Shown: positions 20,001 to 23,518 of the stretch, piece by piece | Position numbering within the stretch: the stretch's first letter is position 1 | How the letters are laid out: the number at the start of each line of letters is the position of its first letter | DNA from: Sphingopyxis macrogoltabida | GTDB taxonomy: Bacteria; Pseudomonadota; Alphaproteobacteria; Sphingomonadales; Sphingomonadaceae | Reading direction: 5' to 3' | NCBI GenBank assembly: GCA_003241685.1 | Contig: QFPJ01000005.1 | Coordinates: 50,844-114,843 of the forward strand | Length of the DNA stretch: 64,000 nt | Translations under genes and position numbers: made by a program | Notes under the pieces: generated by a model | Databases searched by the model: none | Seen by the model: only the letters and a program-made list of their open reading frames with translations | Told to the model about the DNA's origin: nothing

Positions 20001-21202
20001 GGCGGACGGTGACGCTGGTCGGCGAGCGTTTCGGGGCGATCGCCGCGACGGTCCGCTACGACGCCGACGGGCAGGGCTTCCTGTTGACGCGCGCCGACGG
20101 CAAGCCGCTGCAATATGATCGCTACAGCCTGTTCATCGGCGCCGACGGATTCGCCAGCCGCGACGGCGCGCCGCTCGACGGCGATGCCGACGGGGCGGGC
20201 GGCGGCGATTATCGCGCGTCGATCCTGTTCGCCCATGCCGCCGCCGGCACGGCCGAACTGCCCGATTTCGCCGGGGCGCCGGGTCAGCATCTCGACGTGC
20301 CGCTGGAAGAGCAGGCGGGGCTCCAGGTGCGCTTCACCAGCGAGGGCGGCGTGCGAACGCTGAATTTCCGCGTCACCTATGACCCGGCGTTGTTGCAGAT
20401 CGACGGTATCCTGCGCGGGGCCGGCCTGCCGGCCGACGCGGTGGTCGAATTCCGGACCGAAGCCGGCGCGGGCGGCAAGCAGGTCGCGTTTATTTCGGTG
20501 GTCAGCGATACGCCGATCGCGGCGGGCAACCTCTGGCTGCTCAGCCTCGATGCCAGCGTCCCGGACAATGCGCCCTATGGCGCGAGCGAGGTGCTGACGG
20601 TCACGGTGGACAGCATCAATGCCGCGCCGCCCACCGCGACGCAGATGGACGAAGCGGTCCAGCTGGTCGCTTTCCCCGACGATCCGGCAGCGGCGCTGCC
20701 CGGCCCCGCGCAGGAGGGCCGCGTCCTGTCCGGCCTGCCGCTGTTGCCGTCGCTGTCGGCGACGCTGCCCCGCTTCGATCCGATCAGCTATGGCACCGAT
20801 GCGGCGGTCGCCAAATGGGCGGGCGACATCCATGCGACGGCGTCGGGCAAGACCAAAAAGGCAAAGGAACTGGCCGCCGCCAGGGAAGCGGCGAATAGGG
20901 CCGAGGCGACCGAGGAAGCCGGAGCAGGCGGAACAGCCGGAGCAGGCGGGGCAGGCACGGCAAGCGCCGCGAAGCCCCTGGTGCGGATCGATTTCGATAC
21001 GGCGCCGGCCCTGGCCCTTTCCGCCGCACCATCGTCGCTGCCCGCGGCGGACGCGTTGGCACGGCTGCTCACGGGCGACGAGGGCGGCGCGCTGGACGTG
21101 CTGACCATCGCCCTGCCCGCGCTGACGCTCGACGGCCGCCATCGCGGCGGATCGCGTCCGGATCGCCGGAGCCGGAAGGACAAGAAGGAGGACAAGGCAT
21201 GA
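2..21202 (+). CDS. Giant modular repetitive surface/secreted protein (5' end outside window)
   Basis: The frame is open from base 2, and the residues before the first in-window start-like GTG (position 50) already belong to a CARDB repeat, so the gene begins upstream; at least 7,066 residues are encoded here. Domain order by nucleotide: CARDB repeats 2-2000; PPC-like about 2000-2310; IPT/TIG-like 2310-2590; beta-propeller 4870-5680; bacterial Ig-like 5680-6000; nine putative-Ig repeats 6347-8940; Rhs/YD-like 9540-10300; dockerin-like 10612-10755; Big2-like 11360-11590; ZU5-like 11630-11850; YVTN-type propeller 12640-13960; alpha/beta hydrolase 14590-15060; matrixin-like protease 17190-17560; tandem-95/cadherin-like 18265-18550; four more Ig-like repeats; PKD 19646-19910; cohesin-like 20263-20620; a basic tail. 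I see no cysteine in the translation, as is common for large exported adhesins. The stop overlaps the next start (ATGA). An extracellular adhesin or matrix-type role is inferred; the exact function is unknown. Confidence 0.9.
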   Translation, partial: ADPVGTGGEPFTVSWTVRSNGNAAATQWNDRVYLSDTPLLEDSTRRFDLGTFGNLRALDPGQSYTNSQTFQLNPAAAGLYVIVVSQLAGDPNNLDNSGFAATSVTNAPADLRVTGVVPAAPATPAFSGEQTSVTYTVENRGGPVWSGTRYWTDEVWISKDPVFDPARAQKVGSVAVTNGPLGSGESYSRTVDFTMPPGVDGDYYVYVVTNTAGNAPVPADIVRSGSNSSLLNSFAKYAFELPQGNVGQASFPVVYAEPDLRVSELIVPDTLAAGSTVVITFKVTNEGNRATRDDNWIDRVYLSLDASLDEGDWLMSRESAPGVIVRAENRHVGILGAGESYEATVTVTLPFELEGPMHVIAMTDAELNESGYAVSTLSPRLNGIRGSLAGKVREFQGEGNNSTAQAVTLTPYAPPNLQVTALTAPERAVRGQSFRVEYTVSNNGGATPALQGQWDDLVYLSRDPFLDLTADRFIGSVRHTGGLAAGDSYDVALDLLLPADLGTEAYYVFVVSDPARYDSTGQVFEANERDNARGSSIPMVIELPPPTDIQVVDIIVPDDKRPGDEVTISWTVRNTSDIVASGRWTDAVYLSRDATWDVEDRLLGRQDFSGILNPDGSYTLSLTTTLPGATAGDYRVIVRTDVRNQLHEDVGEGNNTTASPQALSIAVDELTLGIPLTVDLAPGQERLYRIEVPAGQTLRFRMGANDARSINEIFLRHDAVPTSAAFDATYTGPLGQELTAIVPGTEPGVYYVLVRGFSGPSAGSPVTLVADLLPLVITDIQTDRGGDSRYVTTTIKGAQFHPNAVVKVSRPNIAEYAPVVWKVVDASTIIATFDFTDAPHGLYDIKVINPDGSESTEPYRFLIERGIQPEVVIGVGGPRVILAGDQATYSVALENQSNLDAPYTYFQVGVPELGNNQYVYGLRFLDFFTNVRGAPEGVLTGINAIVPWLNLDSIVNTNGQLITSGFLYDQPADGFTGFTFNVLTYPGLKAMADRSFEAFREQMAVSFPDLDDLLAGGEGNLDAWWAAVKDQIAEQLPAARGVLDQLDFVGLYQSNAATPSRDEIPFIPFRFHILASATTMTRDEFVAFQSNEARKLRDAILQSDTAPPGLLALAASEASWVGLYLAALEDAGLLRAEGEAPPIRTQAHIVSLMATLASGILYGPAGSEIRSNGDYLAFFEQVRALYGHREGQMADIEYMDPRQSPRYIGEVPIPALPDAADYDLGLTSPTYFEAFSIFVPWLDFAQRGAGLPADFQINGPEPVGGDPLAQLDFSRFFGTGGAAGRLASITGPQTMDTFGWLPAAAALPYTIGFENSAGSSRYTNEIRVVTQLDADLDARSFTFGDIRIGDITIDVPDGRSSFQAEYDFVATRGFILRVSAVLDLFQNPASASWLIQAIDPVTGEVLQDTTRGLLAPNNALGAGAGFVTYSVRPGADVATGEYISASARVLMDGFAPEDTSVLSQMVDGRAPESRLTATRIGTTDDYRVDWNVRDDNGGSGVRHVTLYVAENGGDFRIWQRRLENAAGSLMFEGEAGKTYEFLALATDVAGNREVPKPGVNAVSDGSGVNLGALPTVPGTTPPNFGQAPEPSPLPSTNPLFSEAETNVPAAAPLSAPSEFDTVLSPFIARAFATGIGQSDGGIGPMAIVETPDGDILISGGANRGTIWKFDARGGTAGTPLAELDEPVFNMAFDGEGRLWATTGGGALLRLDPGTGAILDRFGDGITIALAVHPETGLLYVSTNSGISVFDPDEGSFTQWSRDENLRVGSLAFDDDGTLWAVTWPDRKQVVRFTAQARAETVLSFTAPADSISFGRAGTRLEGLMFVSHTAGDVADTGLAAEGSELTMVDMATLRRIAVAAGGSRGDVVHATSDGRLLISQSGQVDEVAPATLPVVIATNPPAGSDLVLPSPFLTVTFDQDMFLGTSGQAGSVTNADYYSLVDGGGREHVIRSITYDAATRTAVIGVGTLLAGDYSLTIGAGVTAATGQRMGVNYQSSFRAFDDISMLVDIVFGDTRLDRLTGTISYTVTITNKTDGPITLPALLTIDPLAGFPGVPADAMGQSDDGRWLIDLAGSLPPGGVLGAGESASARTISILNPGDRRLEFVTGVVAGTLPNTAPVFTSEAPIAAKVGQEYRYQVTAIDAEGQAVAFGLLTRPEGMTIDAATGLIRWTPPAGAAARTAVVVEAFDSRGAVSLQRFVLVVADGNSAPAFVSPPVRLDGAEGQLFEFQLVASDIDLDPLTYWVDGLPAGAAFDPATRVFSWLADYESAGTYDVRFFVTDGVNRDETVVRLAVADRNQPPRVVPVSDRSAREGDFIRFRINAAAETDRPLTYSSTSLPFGATLNPVTGEFEWTPSYIQNGEYDIGFEVSDGQTTVAFTTRITVLNANGAPVFDQLDGWQVLEGQLLAFTAFAFDPDNPYYTPALRDPATGLAVAATNIPRTVSVELLSDLPPGAVFDPETMEFRWTPDNAQAGAYELRFRATDVGDGDEPPLTTEIVVPIQVFNQNRRPEVRTVENIALAKDSVVEIPVSAFDPDGNPLTLGIMNESPFQPVPSFITLIDNGDGTGVLRLAPGANQRGDHVVILTAMDDGDGTGMPLASGYAFVITVTSPNEAPVLGHIGNFVAVAGQKLSAVIEVADMDQDALNYLVVGLPGATVTPTAVYGRALLEWTPTAAQIGAYDASLVVIDSGNGVTLPASDGQNFRVTVRAANNAPQLAPVGGKAVVEGQELAFSLRGIDADGDDVTFSMEGAPVGATLDPVTGLFRWTPALNQSGSYQVMFAATDGHSRSTETVVISVANANQAPQFLPMSVQLMREGAASTFTVIATDGDGDPLSLSVVSGLPEGALFVAARGELQWTPDFQQAGDHVIRFAATDPSGTVGLIDVLVRVANVNRAPVITEGYRSFLLGEEKRFVIAAGDPDSDDTLTFSAENLPEGATIDAATGEFVWTPGPGQAGDYVVTLIVDDGRAVTRRSVVMRALLEPVAPTLRIVATPSFPPTPGQSVLLHPIADSLADIISLRLWVDGQEIALDANGRAMVTAGAPGKYLVRATVVDADGGTTTVDQWLKVRDPADKIAPVVSFGEAVDGMVVRDLLAVQGAIADANLDDWTLELVAADGSTREIARGDAIVTGALAILDGQTLADGFYSLRLTGRDIGGRTSVASARIEIRTGDQKTGRHTSTHVDLSVDLAGVPFDLTRAYDSLTGKWIFRGLDVDIETNVPAIAGVGGALPGFERGTRLVLTLPTGERAGFTFRPVAETIGGVTFYRPAWVADVNNGWTLGSADTQLRQVGGQYYDVDTGLAYNPGASVFGDADYRLTGPDGTVYVIDSVRGTVEIRSAAGPLMIGDGGVTAPGGGALQFLRDAKGRVSQVSGPGGVSVAYEYDADGNLAAVRDLATGQGVRYGYVGGRLAIEIPSDAAGITIAYGADGTVATDAVRDDLGTAANFTGQMFAGTLSSGVSDHYAFTVRTSELASLGDRALILRVVTGGDATPEIAGAQMLASSVTGDGRVTLFAIRSAGLHRLSFAGDGAYTAEIRVAGDINGDGRVDGEDSAAIAAALAGSDIDGDGAVGAADRQLLAATYGFTANRAPVLAAEMPDSMTHVDLPMWLDLQDVASDPDGDRIYYRILDVTGGTAVLTANGRSLVFTPDDGFAGSATVRVAADDGYGSSAAAVIDIAISDAPLTAIDFEYRHVEFSGVGASTHVALIGTFTDQQNVILPYSYVQGWVGDPSIVRLSDDGTLLSVGTGATHLQVTRGNISAATGLMVGAPQTVMHLMTDLYNIDAYPDTVTILPNGGERRIVTGVDPEKEYFLDGAAAGTIYVSSDTSVVTVDANGVMRGVGEGRATVTVINGWGEDYVEVSVLPATVGDQVAVDSDVGGIVQNADGVQIAFGPGGLTGDATVTITSLAEADLPIPMPATDELEFLGAFALQVHGAEFNDTVQIAVPVPGGAGQPGDQVWFFVSQMLPLGDNGEAIEVWTVVDSGVIDADGMARAKSPPFPGLSDRGNVLIARASMPLPTLTINMGFTLANAIIFAPAIGIAAVGGLAGAVTSLGIASTALGLYLPLFEQRVRLAAYKIYGANQDAIDKVELDVTVTADSVRKTIDVDFPPEKFQTDTGPVITDASTTLLDDGSSIVSLTGRGIGTAADGTQIIVRHGTYTRVIDGAVFTPGTDGVMGVAFLVPNDILLGASEIYVQRPVAGSLKDKEGNYLPTTQYIRSASVEIDNKAGYAFAGDATGVQVIDRVLPGEKAADPDAIDELIHRIDLGAVVREIVVTSNLGAAFVATDRGIAVIDTLSLRQYDVNPETKDTIDFITVPGGSVTALAVDPAGRYLYAAGLGKLYIINIDPGRPDYLKVVPSGNTALDIYVESDGKRFGHITTMALNADGTRLYVGVPVSEMYGERAWINKQHNDPGLVMVVNVDEASRPADGAANVGRWREVVDKIDAGIEVFDIQATSRPELMTFVSRGDRSRGVKLVEALPNSFSHRLTTIQTRITDVEIGVTYQPFSIGGVVLSVDKKRTTDESSFSIGKVPDLNVHHASGVAVTPDRKYMFVADWGLPTLYWFDSQASQARINSRGFYEPSLAEDVDSLYTIGSKIMVIKDPFTNPVLLGSTSPIPMAFLEELRIDSLGKTLYANYRGAGNIVAIDIDAIRDIDVIDDRKRTPIDSPEFDRGLLDPARNIYLDPIDVTRHGNGLALQAVMALELVAPTGTEDVHGEDPDPLVFKWTVDSDLLVQDGSGTLKTSFFFSSQLPGNGLWPDDPIRPRSTVALETDPSWTGDDSHPSRIYTVFDLTPGRWKVRADGGYERLGDLPLGEFELEFPPEYARSLTGGQTYYWGVIEEGTAIREFAEFKVAPDKAAYGTFNGVTVLTHGFQLNLEDGGSFKQPTAFLELGQMIAERGGDGIVLLYDKNKGNWVDMQTMAVVDGQALLAYAGKPVVLVTDWVKESDYAEAGFAEAAADSIFAAIMNLDAESGNKLLDSPMHFISHSRGTVVNSEIIQRLGWYRNDVQGIHMTTLDPHDFDQDSLDIPIGTLADIARYVVSFYALGTFVSGVSGAITAASATVASGGTALAATGALFSASGSALLASAKAMKWELYIRQMQNLADALGLQTNPVKFGDFEDPDVKLWNNIGFSDNYYQDVASNSGVTGTPNGTDIGVTSISRYLNGTAGFNYDDFAALGIGGAHSRVWQWYAGTVDTSITNFQGAEIFRRITDEGLRPTVMGVRTIDIYNDQPWYFVTPQDITSSSASVRIGAANKQKADAPSGPYDFQITDGIGMGWYYSIAGGGLEFRPTTGVGTVPVTTDNTEDGRKGGDAVPTIFNGDFEQGTRESLNVHLERLATGELDGEAGRFPLSYEIPGYSFHGGQGYTLGNDRIVMDDGTVIPVDRLDIGALFTVNTNPQALVKKVLVKMWEEYFDGQVRLANQLAIGNLKLPALNAIELFLVQKIVGYASKPLADRLAIANEYANAANSVITAAENSLQALDKSIDQIMEFAGVPNFTFGEDTKDKDGLDQFKASVSKAIEAGFDKLFPNEDNYALIMGASGALEQLVDSFLPSGSIWDSLKASIKRALGGLNAITHNAVYVPEDKPYFTFKIYKPYMLQSGASVTVTFSSPGLASASETIELGTGFFTSDEYSILIPDRFRERSVSITLTHNGMEPSDQFKEELAAAELIEMIDISTRELTSAVSQIYLLDDLRFTGLAAVNGQMPGDPLIAAEGVSTSAPAAPVTLDQVSSLFDSARQAWLDAGLSAEGATLLANIRLEVGDLQGAALATFADGTIIVDADAAGWGWFVDPTPGDHGEFASDGVQLIAQFDDDTARRYDLLTVLTHEMGHALGLVDLPAAVTKQIMADGLGLGTRRQPTAADLPQAAAPQPDGDPAPAPAAPVIPTIPLSSGATGNGPAAALSGASSAFVAGSPATAPLVNGDFANGDGWQANGAASLTSGEGVLTEDARYLSHLRQSFAIPEEATAFSFVIRSATLGRNGDMPPDAFEVALLDPVTGQSLLAGIDGLDLTDAFLNLQADGTLYLAPGVAINRAPGAGGDALVTVSLAGIARGNGALLSFDLIGSGDADSRVVIDNVSFGTLQNSAPAARDDSAAGDEDTPILIDLLANDSDADGDLLTVTILTGPARGTLTPPATPGGAWTYTPDADVFGPDSFTYAISDGINAPSTATVSIAVAPVNDAPVAAAVADRGVVPGDAVSIQLAAADVDDDAAALVWTLVSGPQGMTVTAGGLLEWTAGDLGDRPVTVRVTDAAGAFDERSFVITVTAQPNAAPVLQPVGNRSAAVGEAIAVQLAASDADDAAGTLVYTLVGGPAGATVSAGGLLEWTVTGAGDQPITVRVTDPKGAFDEQSFTITVQAIANAAPLLNPIAAQAVAAGQELILALSASDADDAADALVYTLVDGPAGARVSAGGEFRWTAASDAGVRGVTVRVTDPRGGFSEQRFTITIIAVANAAPAIGPVADVVVDEGQALSVQLTASDPDGDAAALVWTLVSGPAGAAIDAAGRFTWFAADGDADHRVVVRVADAAGATAEAGFVIRVRDVAPTLDVAGADRGMVAQSYTVLLGAFDPGDDRPIEWIIDWGDGSTPTRAAGDAASVSHAYAVAGDYLVRATLVNEDGSFAAVPLAVSVAGQPLLQVTRAVIGDGRLSVRFSVPLADDAAGRTVTLVGERFGAIAATVRYDADGQGFLLTRADGKPLQYDRYSLFIGADGFASRDGAPLDGDADGAGGGDYRASILFAHAAAGTAELPDFAGAPGQHLDVPLEEQAGLQVRFTSEGGVRTLNFRVTYDPALLQIDGILRGAGLPADAVVEFRTEAGAGGKQVAFISVVSDTPIAAGNLWLLSLDASVPDNAPYGASEVLTVTVDSINAAPPTATQMDEAVQLVAFPDDPAAALPGPAQEGRVLSGLPLLPSLSATLPRFDPISYGTDAAVAKWAGDIHATASGKTKKAKELAAAREAANRAEATEEAGAGGTAGAGGAGTASAAKPLVRIDFDTAPALALSAAPSSLPAADALARLLTGDEGGALDVLTIALPALTLDGRHRGGSRPDRRSRKDKKEDKA
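6347..8940 (+). repeat. Nine putative-Ig (He_PIG/cadherin-like) tandem repeats
   Basis: Each unit opens with N-x-A/P-P and ends with a W-T-P or W-x-x motif followed by an 'FxVxDG' strand. Units start at 6347, 6620, 6893, 7163, 7520, 7835, 8132, 8402 and 8678. The first spacings are exactly 273, 273 and 270 nt; later units are 270-357 nt. Sequence between copies is well diverged, so this is an old array and not a recent expansion. Confidence 0.85.
10612..10755 (+). other. Dockerin-like paired calcium loops in the giant protein
   Basis: Two loops of the form DINGDGRVDGED and DIDGDGAVGAAD, about 20 residues apart, are flanked by short helices. This is the duplicated F-hand arrangement of type I dockerins. 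Calcium binding is expected from the family. Its presence in the middle of a chain that also holds a cohesin-like module near the C terminus is unusual. Confidence 0.7.
14590..15060 (+). other. Alpha/beta-hydrolase (lipase/PGAP1-like) module in the giant protein
   Basis: A strand ending in LTHGF (oxyanion-type HG) is followed about 120 residues later by a nucleophile elbow FISHSRG, which fits the x-H-S-x-G pattern of lipases and acyl hydrolases, and then by TTLDPHDFD, which could supply acid and histidine residues. This suggests an active esterase or lipase-like domain inside a structural protein. The activity is inferred from motifs only. Confidence 0.6.
17190..17560 (+). other. Matrixin-like zinc protease module in the giant protein
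   Basis: The sequence HEMGHALGLVD (histidines at codons 17492 and 17504) matches the metzincin signature HExxHxxGxxH/D, with aspartate in the third-ligand position. It is preceded by a block containing GTIIVDADAAGWGWFVD. I recall this block and the HExxH helix occurring together in other giant repetitive proteins. Possible roles are self-processing or degradation of external protein. Confidence 0.65.
18551..19648 (+). repeat. Four near-identical-length Ig-like repeats
   Basis: Units start at 18551, 18824, 19097 and 19373, giving periods of 273, 273 and 276 nt (91-92 codons). Each opens with N-D/A-AP and carries 'VQLAASDADD', a 'T-LVxGPxG' strand and 'VRVTDxxGxFxE'. They are more alike than the nine-unit array, which suggests a more recent expansion. 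Confidence 0.85.
20263..20620 (+). other. Cohesin-like module near the C terminus of the giant protein
   Basis: The motif FRVTYDPALLQIDGI followed by 'VAFISVVSDTPI' and 'LWLLSLDASV' resembles the beta-sandwich of cohesin domains (strand with YDPxLL, later 'LxxLxFxV'). Cohesins bind dockerins; a dockerin-like segment lies about 3,200 residues earlier in the same chain. Confidence 0.55.
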
Positions 21203-21645
21203 CGAAGGCGAAAGCCGGGGCGACCGCGGAGGCGGCCATCGGGACGACGAACGGGAGGACGAACGGGAGGACGAACGGGACGACGAACGGGACCACGAAG
21301 GCGCGGCCGAGGGCGGATGCGCCCGTCGGCGCAAAGCCGGACGCGATCGCGGCGACGGCGGTTCCGGCACCCGATGCCGCGCCGCGCCAGCAGATGCTGC
21401 GGTTCCGCACCGACAATCTGAAAAGCAGCTATTGCAACATGGCCAATGTCACCTCGACCCGCGAGGAAGTGGTGATGAACTTCGGGATCAACCAGAGCTG
21501 GGATCAGCCGGTCGGCACGCCCGACGCGCTGGCGGTCGATATTCAGCATCGCGTGATCCTCAGCCCCTTTGCGGCGAAGCGGCTCAGCGACGCGCTGGTG
21601 CAGCTCGTGCGCGACTATGAGCAGCGTTACGGCCCGCTGGCGTGA
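21199..21645 (+). CDS. DUF3467 family protein
   Basis: 148 residues. The start ATG overlaps the stop of the giant gene by four bases, implying translational coupling. Residues 1-65 are a low-complexity linker rich in A, T, G and P with four TNG[RT] tetrapeptide repeats (residues 17-32). Residues 68-146 form the DUF3467 fold, with the typical 'EEVVMNFG' strand and 'RVILSPFAAKRLSDAL' helix. No signal peptide or membrane segment is visible, so it should be cytoplasmic. The family has no established biochemical role that I know of. Its place between the giant substrate and the transport genes suggests a chaperone or adaptor that holds the substrate or links it to the motor; that is inference. Confidence 0.85.
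   Translation: MTKAKAGATAEAAIGTTNGRTNGRTNGTTNGTTKARPRADAPVGAKPDAIAATAVPAPDAAPRQQMLRFRTDNLKSSYCNMANVTSTREEVVMNFGINQSWDQPVGTPDALAVDIQHRVILSPFAAKRLSDALVQLVRDYEQRYGPLA
21247..21294 (+). repeat. 12-bp tandem repeat (four copies) encoding TNG[RT]
   Basis: The unit ACGAACGGGAGG or a one- to two-base variant starts at 21247, 21259, 21271 and 21283. A 12-bp period keeps the reading frame, so copy-number change would lengthen the linker without switching the gene off. Confidence 0.85.
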
Positions 21646-21661
21646 GGCGACGGCGGACCCG

Positions 21662-23515
21662 ATGAGCATGGCCGCAGAGATCGACACGCCGGCCACCGCG
21701 CCCGGTCCCGACGAGGCGCGGCTGTGGGCCTCGCTCGCGACGGCGAGCGACGGGGCGGGTTTCTGCCAGGCGTGGCTCGATCTGCAATGCGGCCGGACGC
21801 GCGGCGCGACCGCGGCGCTGATCCTGCTTGAAAACACCGCGGGCAGCTTCGGCCCCGCGGCCGCATGGCCGGCCGGCCGGCAGGACAATCCCCATCTGCG
21901 CCGGATCGCCGAACAGACGCTGACGGGGGGGCAGGTGACGGTCGCAGCCGATCCCGACACCCCCGGCGCGACCATCATCGGCTATCCCATCGCATCGGGC
22001 GACCGGGTCGGCGGCGCGGTGCTGCTGGTCGTCGCGGGCCTGTCGGCGCCGCAAATGCAATTGCTGCTGCGCGACCTGCACTGGGGCGTGGGCTGGCTGC
22101 ACTCGCTGATCTGGCAGCATCGCGCCACCGGCGAGGGCGAACGGGGCGCCGCATCGATCGCCGCAATGGACGTGCTCGCAGCGGTGCAGGAACAGGATAC
22201 GCTCACCGAATCGGCGCTCGCGCTCTGCAATGCCCTGACCGCCGCGATGAACGCCGATCAGGTCGCCCTTGGTCTGGTGCGCCGGGATGCGATCCGGCTG
22301 TCGGCCCTGTCGCACGGCGCCTGGTTCCGCAAGAAGTCGGATATTGTAGAGGCGCTGGAAGCGGCGATGGACGAAGCGATGGATCAGGGGATGACGCTGT
22401 CGCTGCCAAAGGTGCGCGACGGCGATCCGGTGACATTGCAGCAGGCGCGGCTGCTCGCGCTCGGCGGCAAGGGCAGCGTTGCCAGCATTTCCTTGTTCGA
22501 CCGGGGGGCGCCGGTCGGCGTGCTGCTGCTCGATCGCGGCGCCGATGCGGAACCGTTTACCGCGCGCGACCTGTTGATCGTCGAGACCATCGGCGCGCTG
22601 GCCGCGCCGGGGATCGCGCTCAAGCGGCGCGAGGAACGCTGGATCGGGGGACGGGTGCGGCGCCATGGCATGGACGGGGCGAAGGCGCTGTTCGGTCCGC
22701 GCCGCCCGCTGGCCAAGGCGCTCGGCATCGGCGCCCTGTTGCTGCTGCTGGTCCTCTTCGTTCCGCTGGCCCAGTTTCAGGTGCGCGCCGATGCCGAACT
22801 GGAAGGCCGGGTCCAGCGCGCCGCGTCGGCGCCCTTTTCGGGCTTCATCGCCCGGTCGGAGGCGCGCGCGGGCGATGTGGTGCGCGCGGGACAGGTGCTG
22901 GCGACGCTCGACGACCGCGATCTGCGCGTCGATCGCGCCCGGGCGCTGGGCGAGGTGCAGCAGCTCGACCGCCGCTACCGCGAGGCGCTTGCCAGGCACG
23001 AACGCGCCGAAATGAGCCTTGCCGGCGCACAGCTGCGCCAGGCCGAAGCGAGCCTGCGCCTGATCGATTACAAGCTTGACCGGACGCGCATCGTGGCGCC
23101 GCTGTCGGGGGTGCTCGTGTCGGGCGACCTCAGCCAGAAGGTCGGCACGCCGGTGGAGGAAGGCGACCTGTTGTTCGAAGTCGCGCCGATGGGCAGCTTT
23201 CGCGTCGTGCTGAACGTCGCGGAACAGGATGTGAATTATCTGCGCCCGGGGCAGCGGGGCCGCTTCGCGCCGACCGGGCTTGCCGGGGAAACCGTGCCCT
23301 TCACGGTCCGGCGGATCACCTCGGTCACGTCGACCGTCGATGGCGAAAATCTGTTCCGGGTCGAGGCCGAATTGGCGGGCGACCGGCAGGCGGTGATGCG
23401 TCCCGGCATGGAAGGCGTGGCAAAGGTCGAGATCGACCGGCGCAGCAATTTCTGGATCTGGACGCGCTCGCTGCGCGAATGGCTCCGCCTGTTCCTCTGG
23501 AAATGGCTGCCCTGA
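21662..23515 (+). CDS. GAF-domain/HlyD-type membrane-fusion protein
   Basis: 617 residues from ATG 21662, 16 bases after the previous stop; an upstream in-frame start at 21569 lies inside the DUF3467 gene and is less likely. The N-terminal 340 residues are cytoplasmic and include a GAF-like domain (about 170-330). One hydrophobic segment follows at about 355-375. The rest is a periplasmic adaptor: a biotinyl-lipoyl-like half motif, a short coiled coil (about 420-470), the second lipoyl half ('RIVAPLSGVLVSGDL') and a beta-barrel. Adaptors of this type link an inner-membrane transporter to a TolC-like outer-membrane channel. A large cytoplasmic sensor-like domain on an adaptor is unusual; it may gate export or contact the SecA-like motor. 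It forms an operon with the M50 and SecA-like genes. Confidence 0.88.
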   Translation: MSMAAEIDTPATAPGPDEARLWASLATASDGAGFCQAWLDLQCGRTRGATAALILLENTAGSFGPAAAWPAGRQDNPHLRRIAEQTLTGGQVTVAADPDTPGATIIGYPIASGDRVGGAVLLVVAGLSAPQMQLLLRDLHWGVGWLHSLIWQHRATGEGERGAASIAAMDVLAAVQEQDTLTESALALCNALTAAMNADQVALGLVRRDAIRLSALSHGAWFRKKSDIVEALEAAMDEAMDQGMTLSLPKVRDGDPVTLQQARLLALGGKGSVASISLFDRGAPVGVLLLDRGADAEPFTARDLLIVETIGALAAPGIALKRREERWIGGRVRRHGMDGAKALFGPRRPLAKALGIGALLLLLVLFVPLAQFQVRADAELEGRVQRAASAPFSGFIARSEARAGDVVRAGQVLATLDDRDLRVDRARALGEVQQLDRRYREALARHERAEMSLAGAQLRQAEASLRLIDYKLDRTRIVAPLSGVLVSGDLSQKVGTPVEEGDLLFEVAPMGSFRVVLNVAEQDVNYLRPGQRGRFAPTGLAGETVPFTVRRITSVTSTVDGENLFRVEAELAGDRQAVMRPGMEGVAKVEIDRRSNFWIWTRSLREWLRLFLWKWLP

Positions 23516-23518
23516 CCG

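Noticed and set aside
13574..21370. Second very long antisense open frame (about 2,600 codons)
   Set aside because: Same cause; no domain, no ribosome site, and it lies opposite well-supported repeats and domains.
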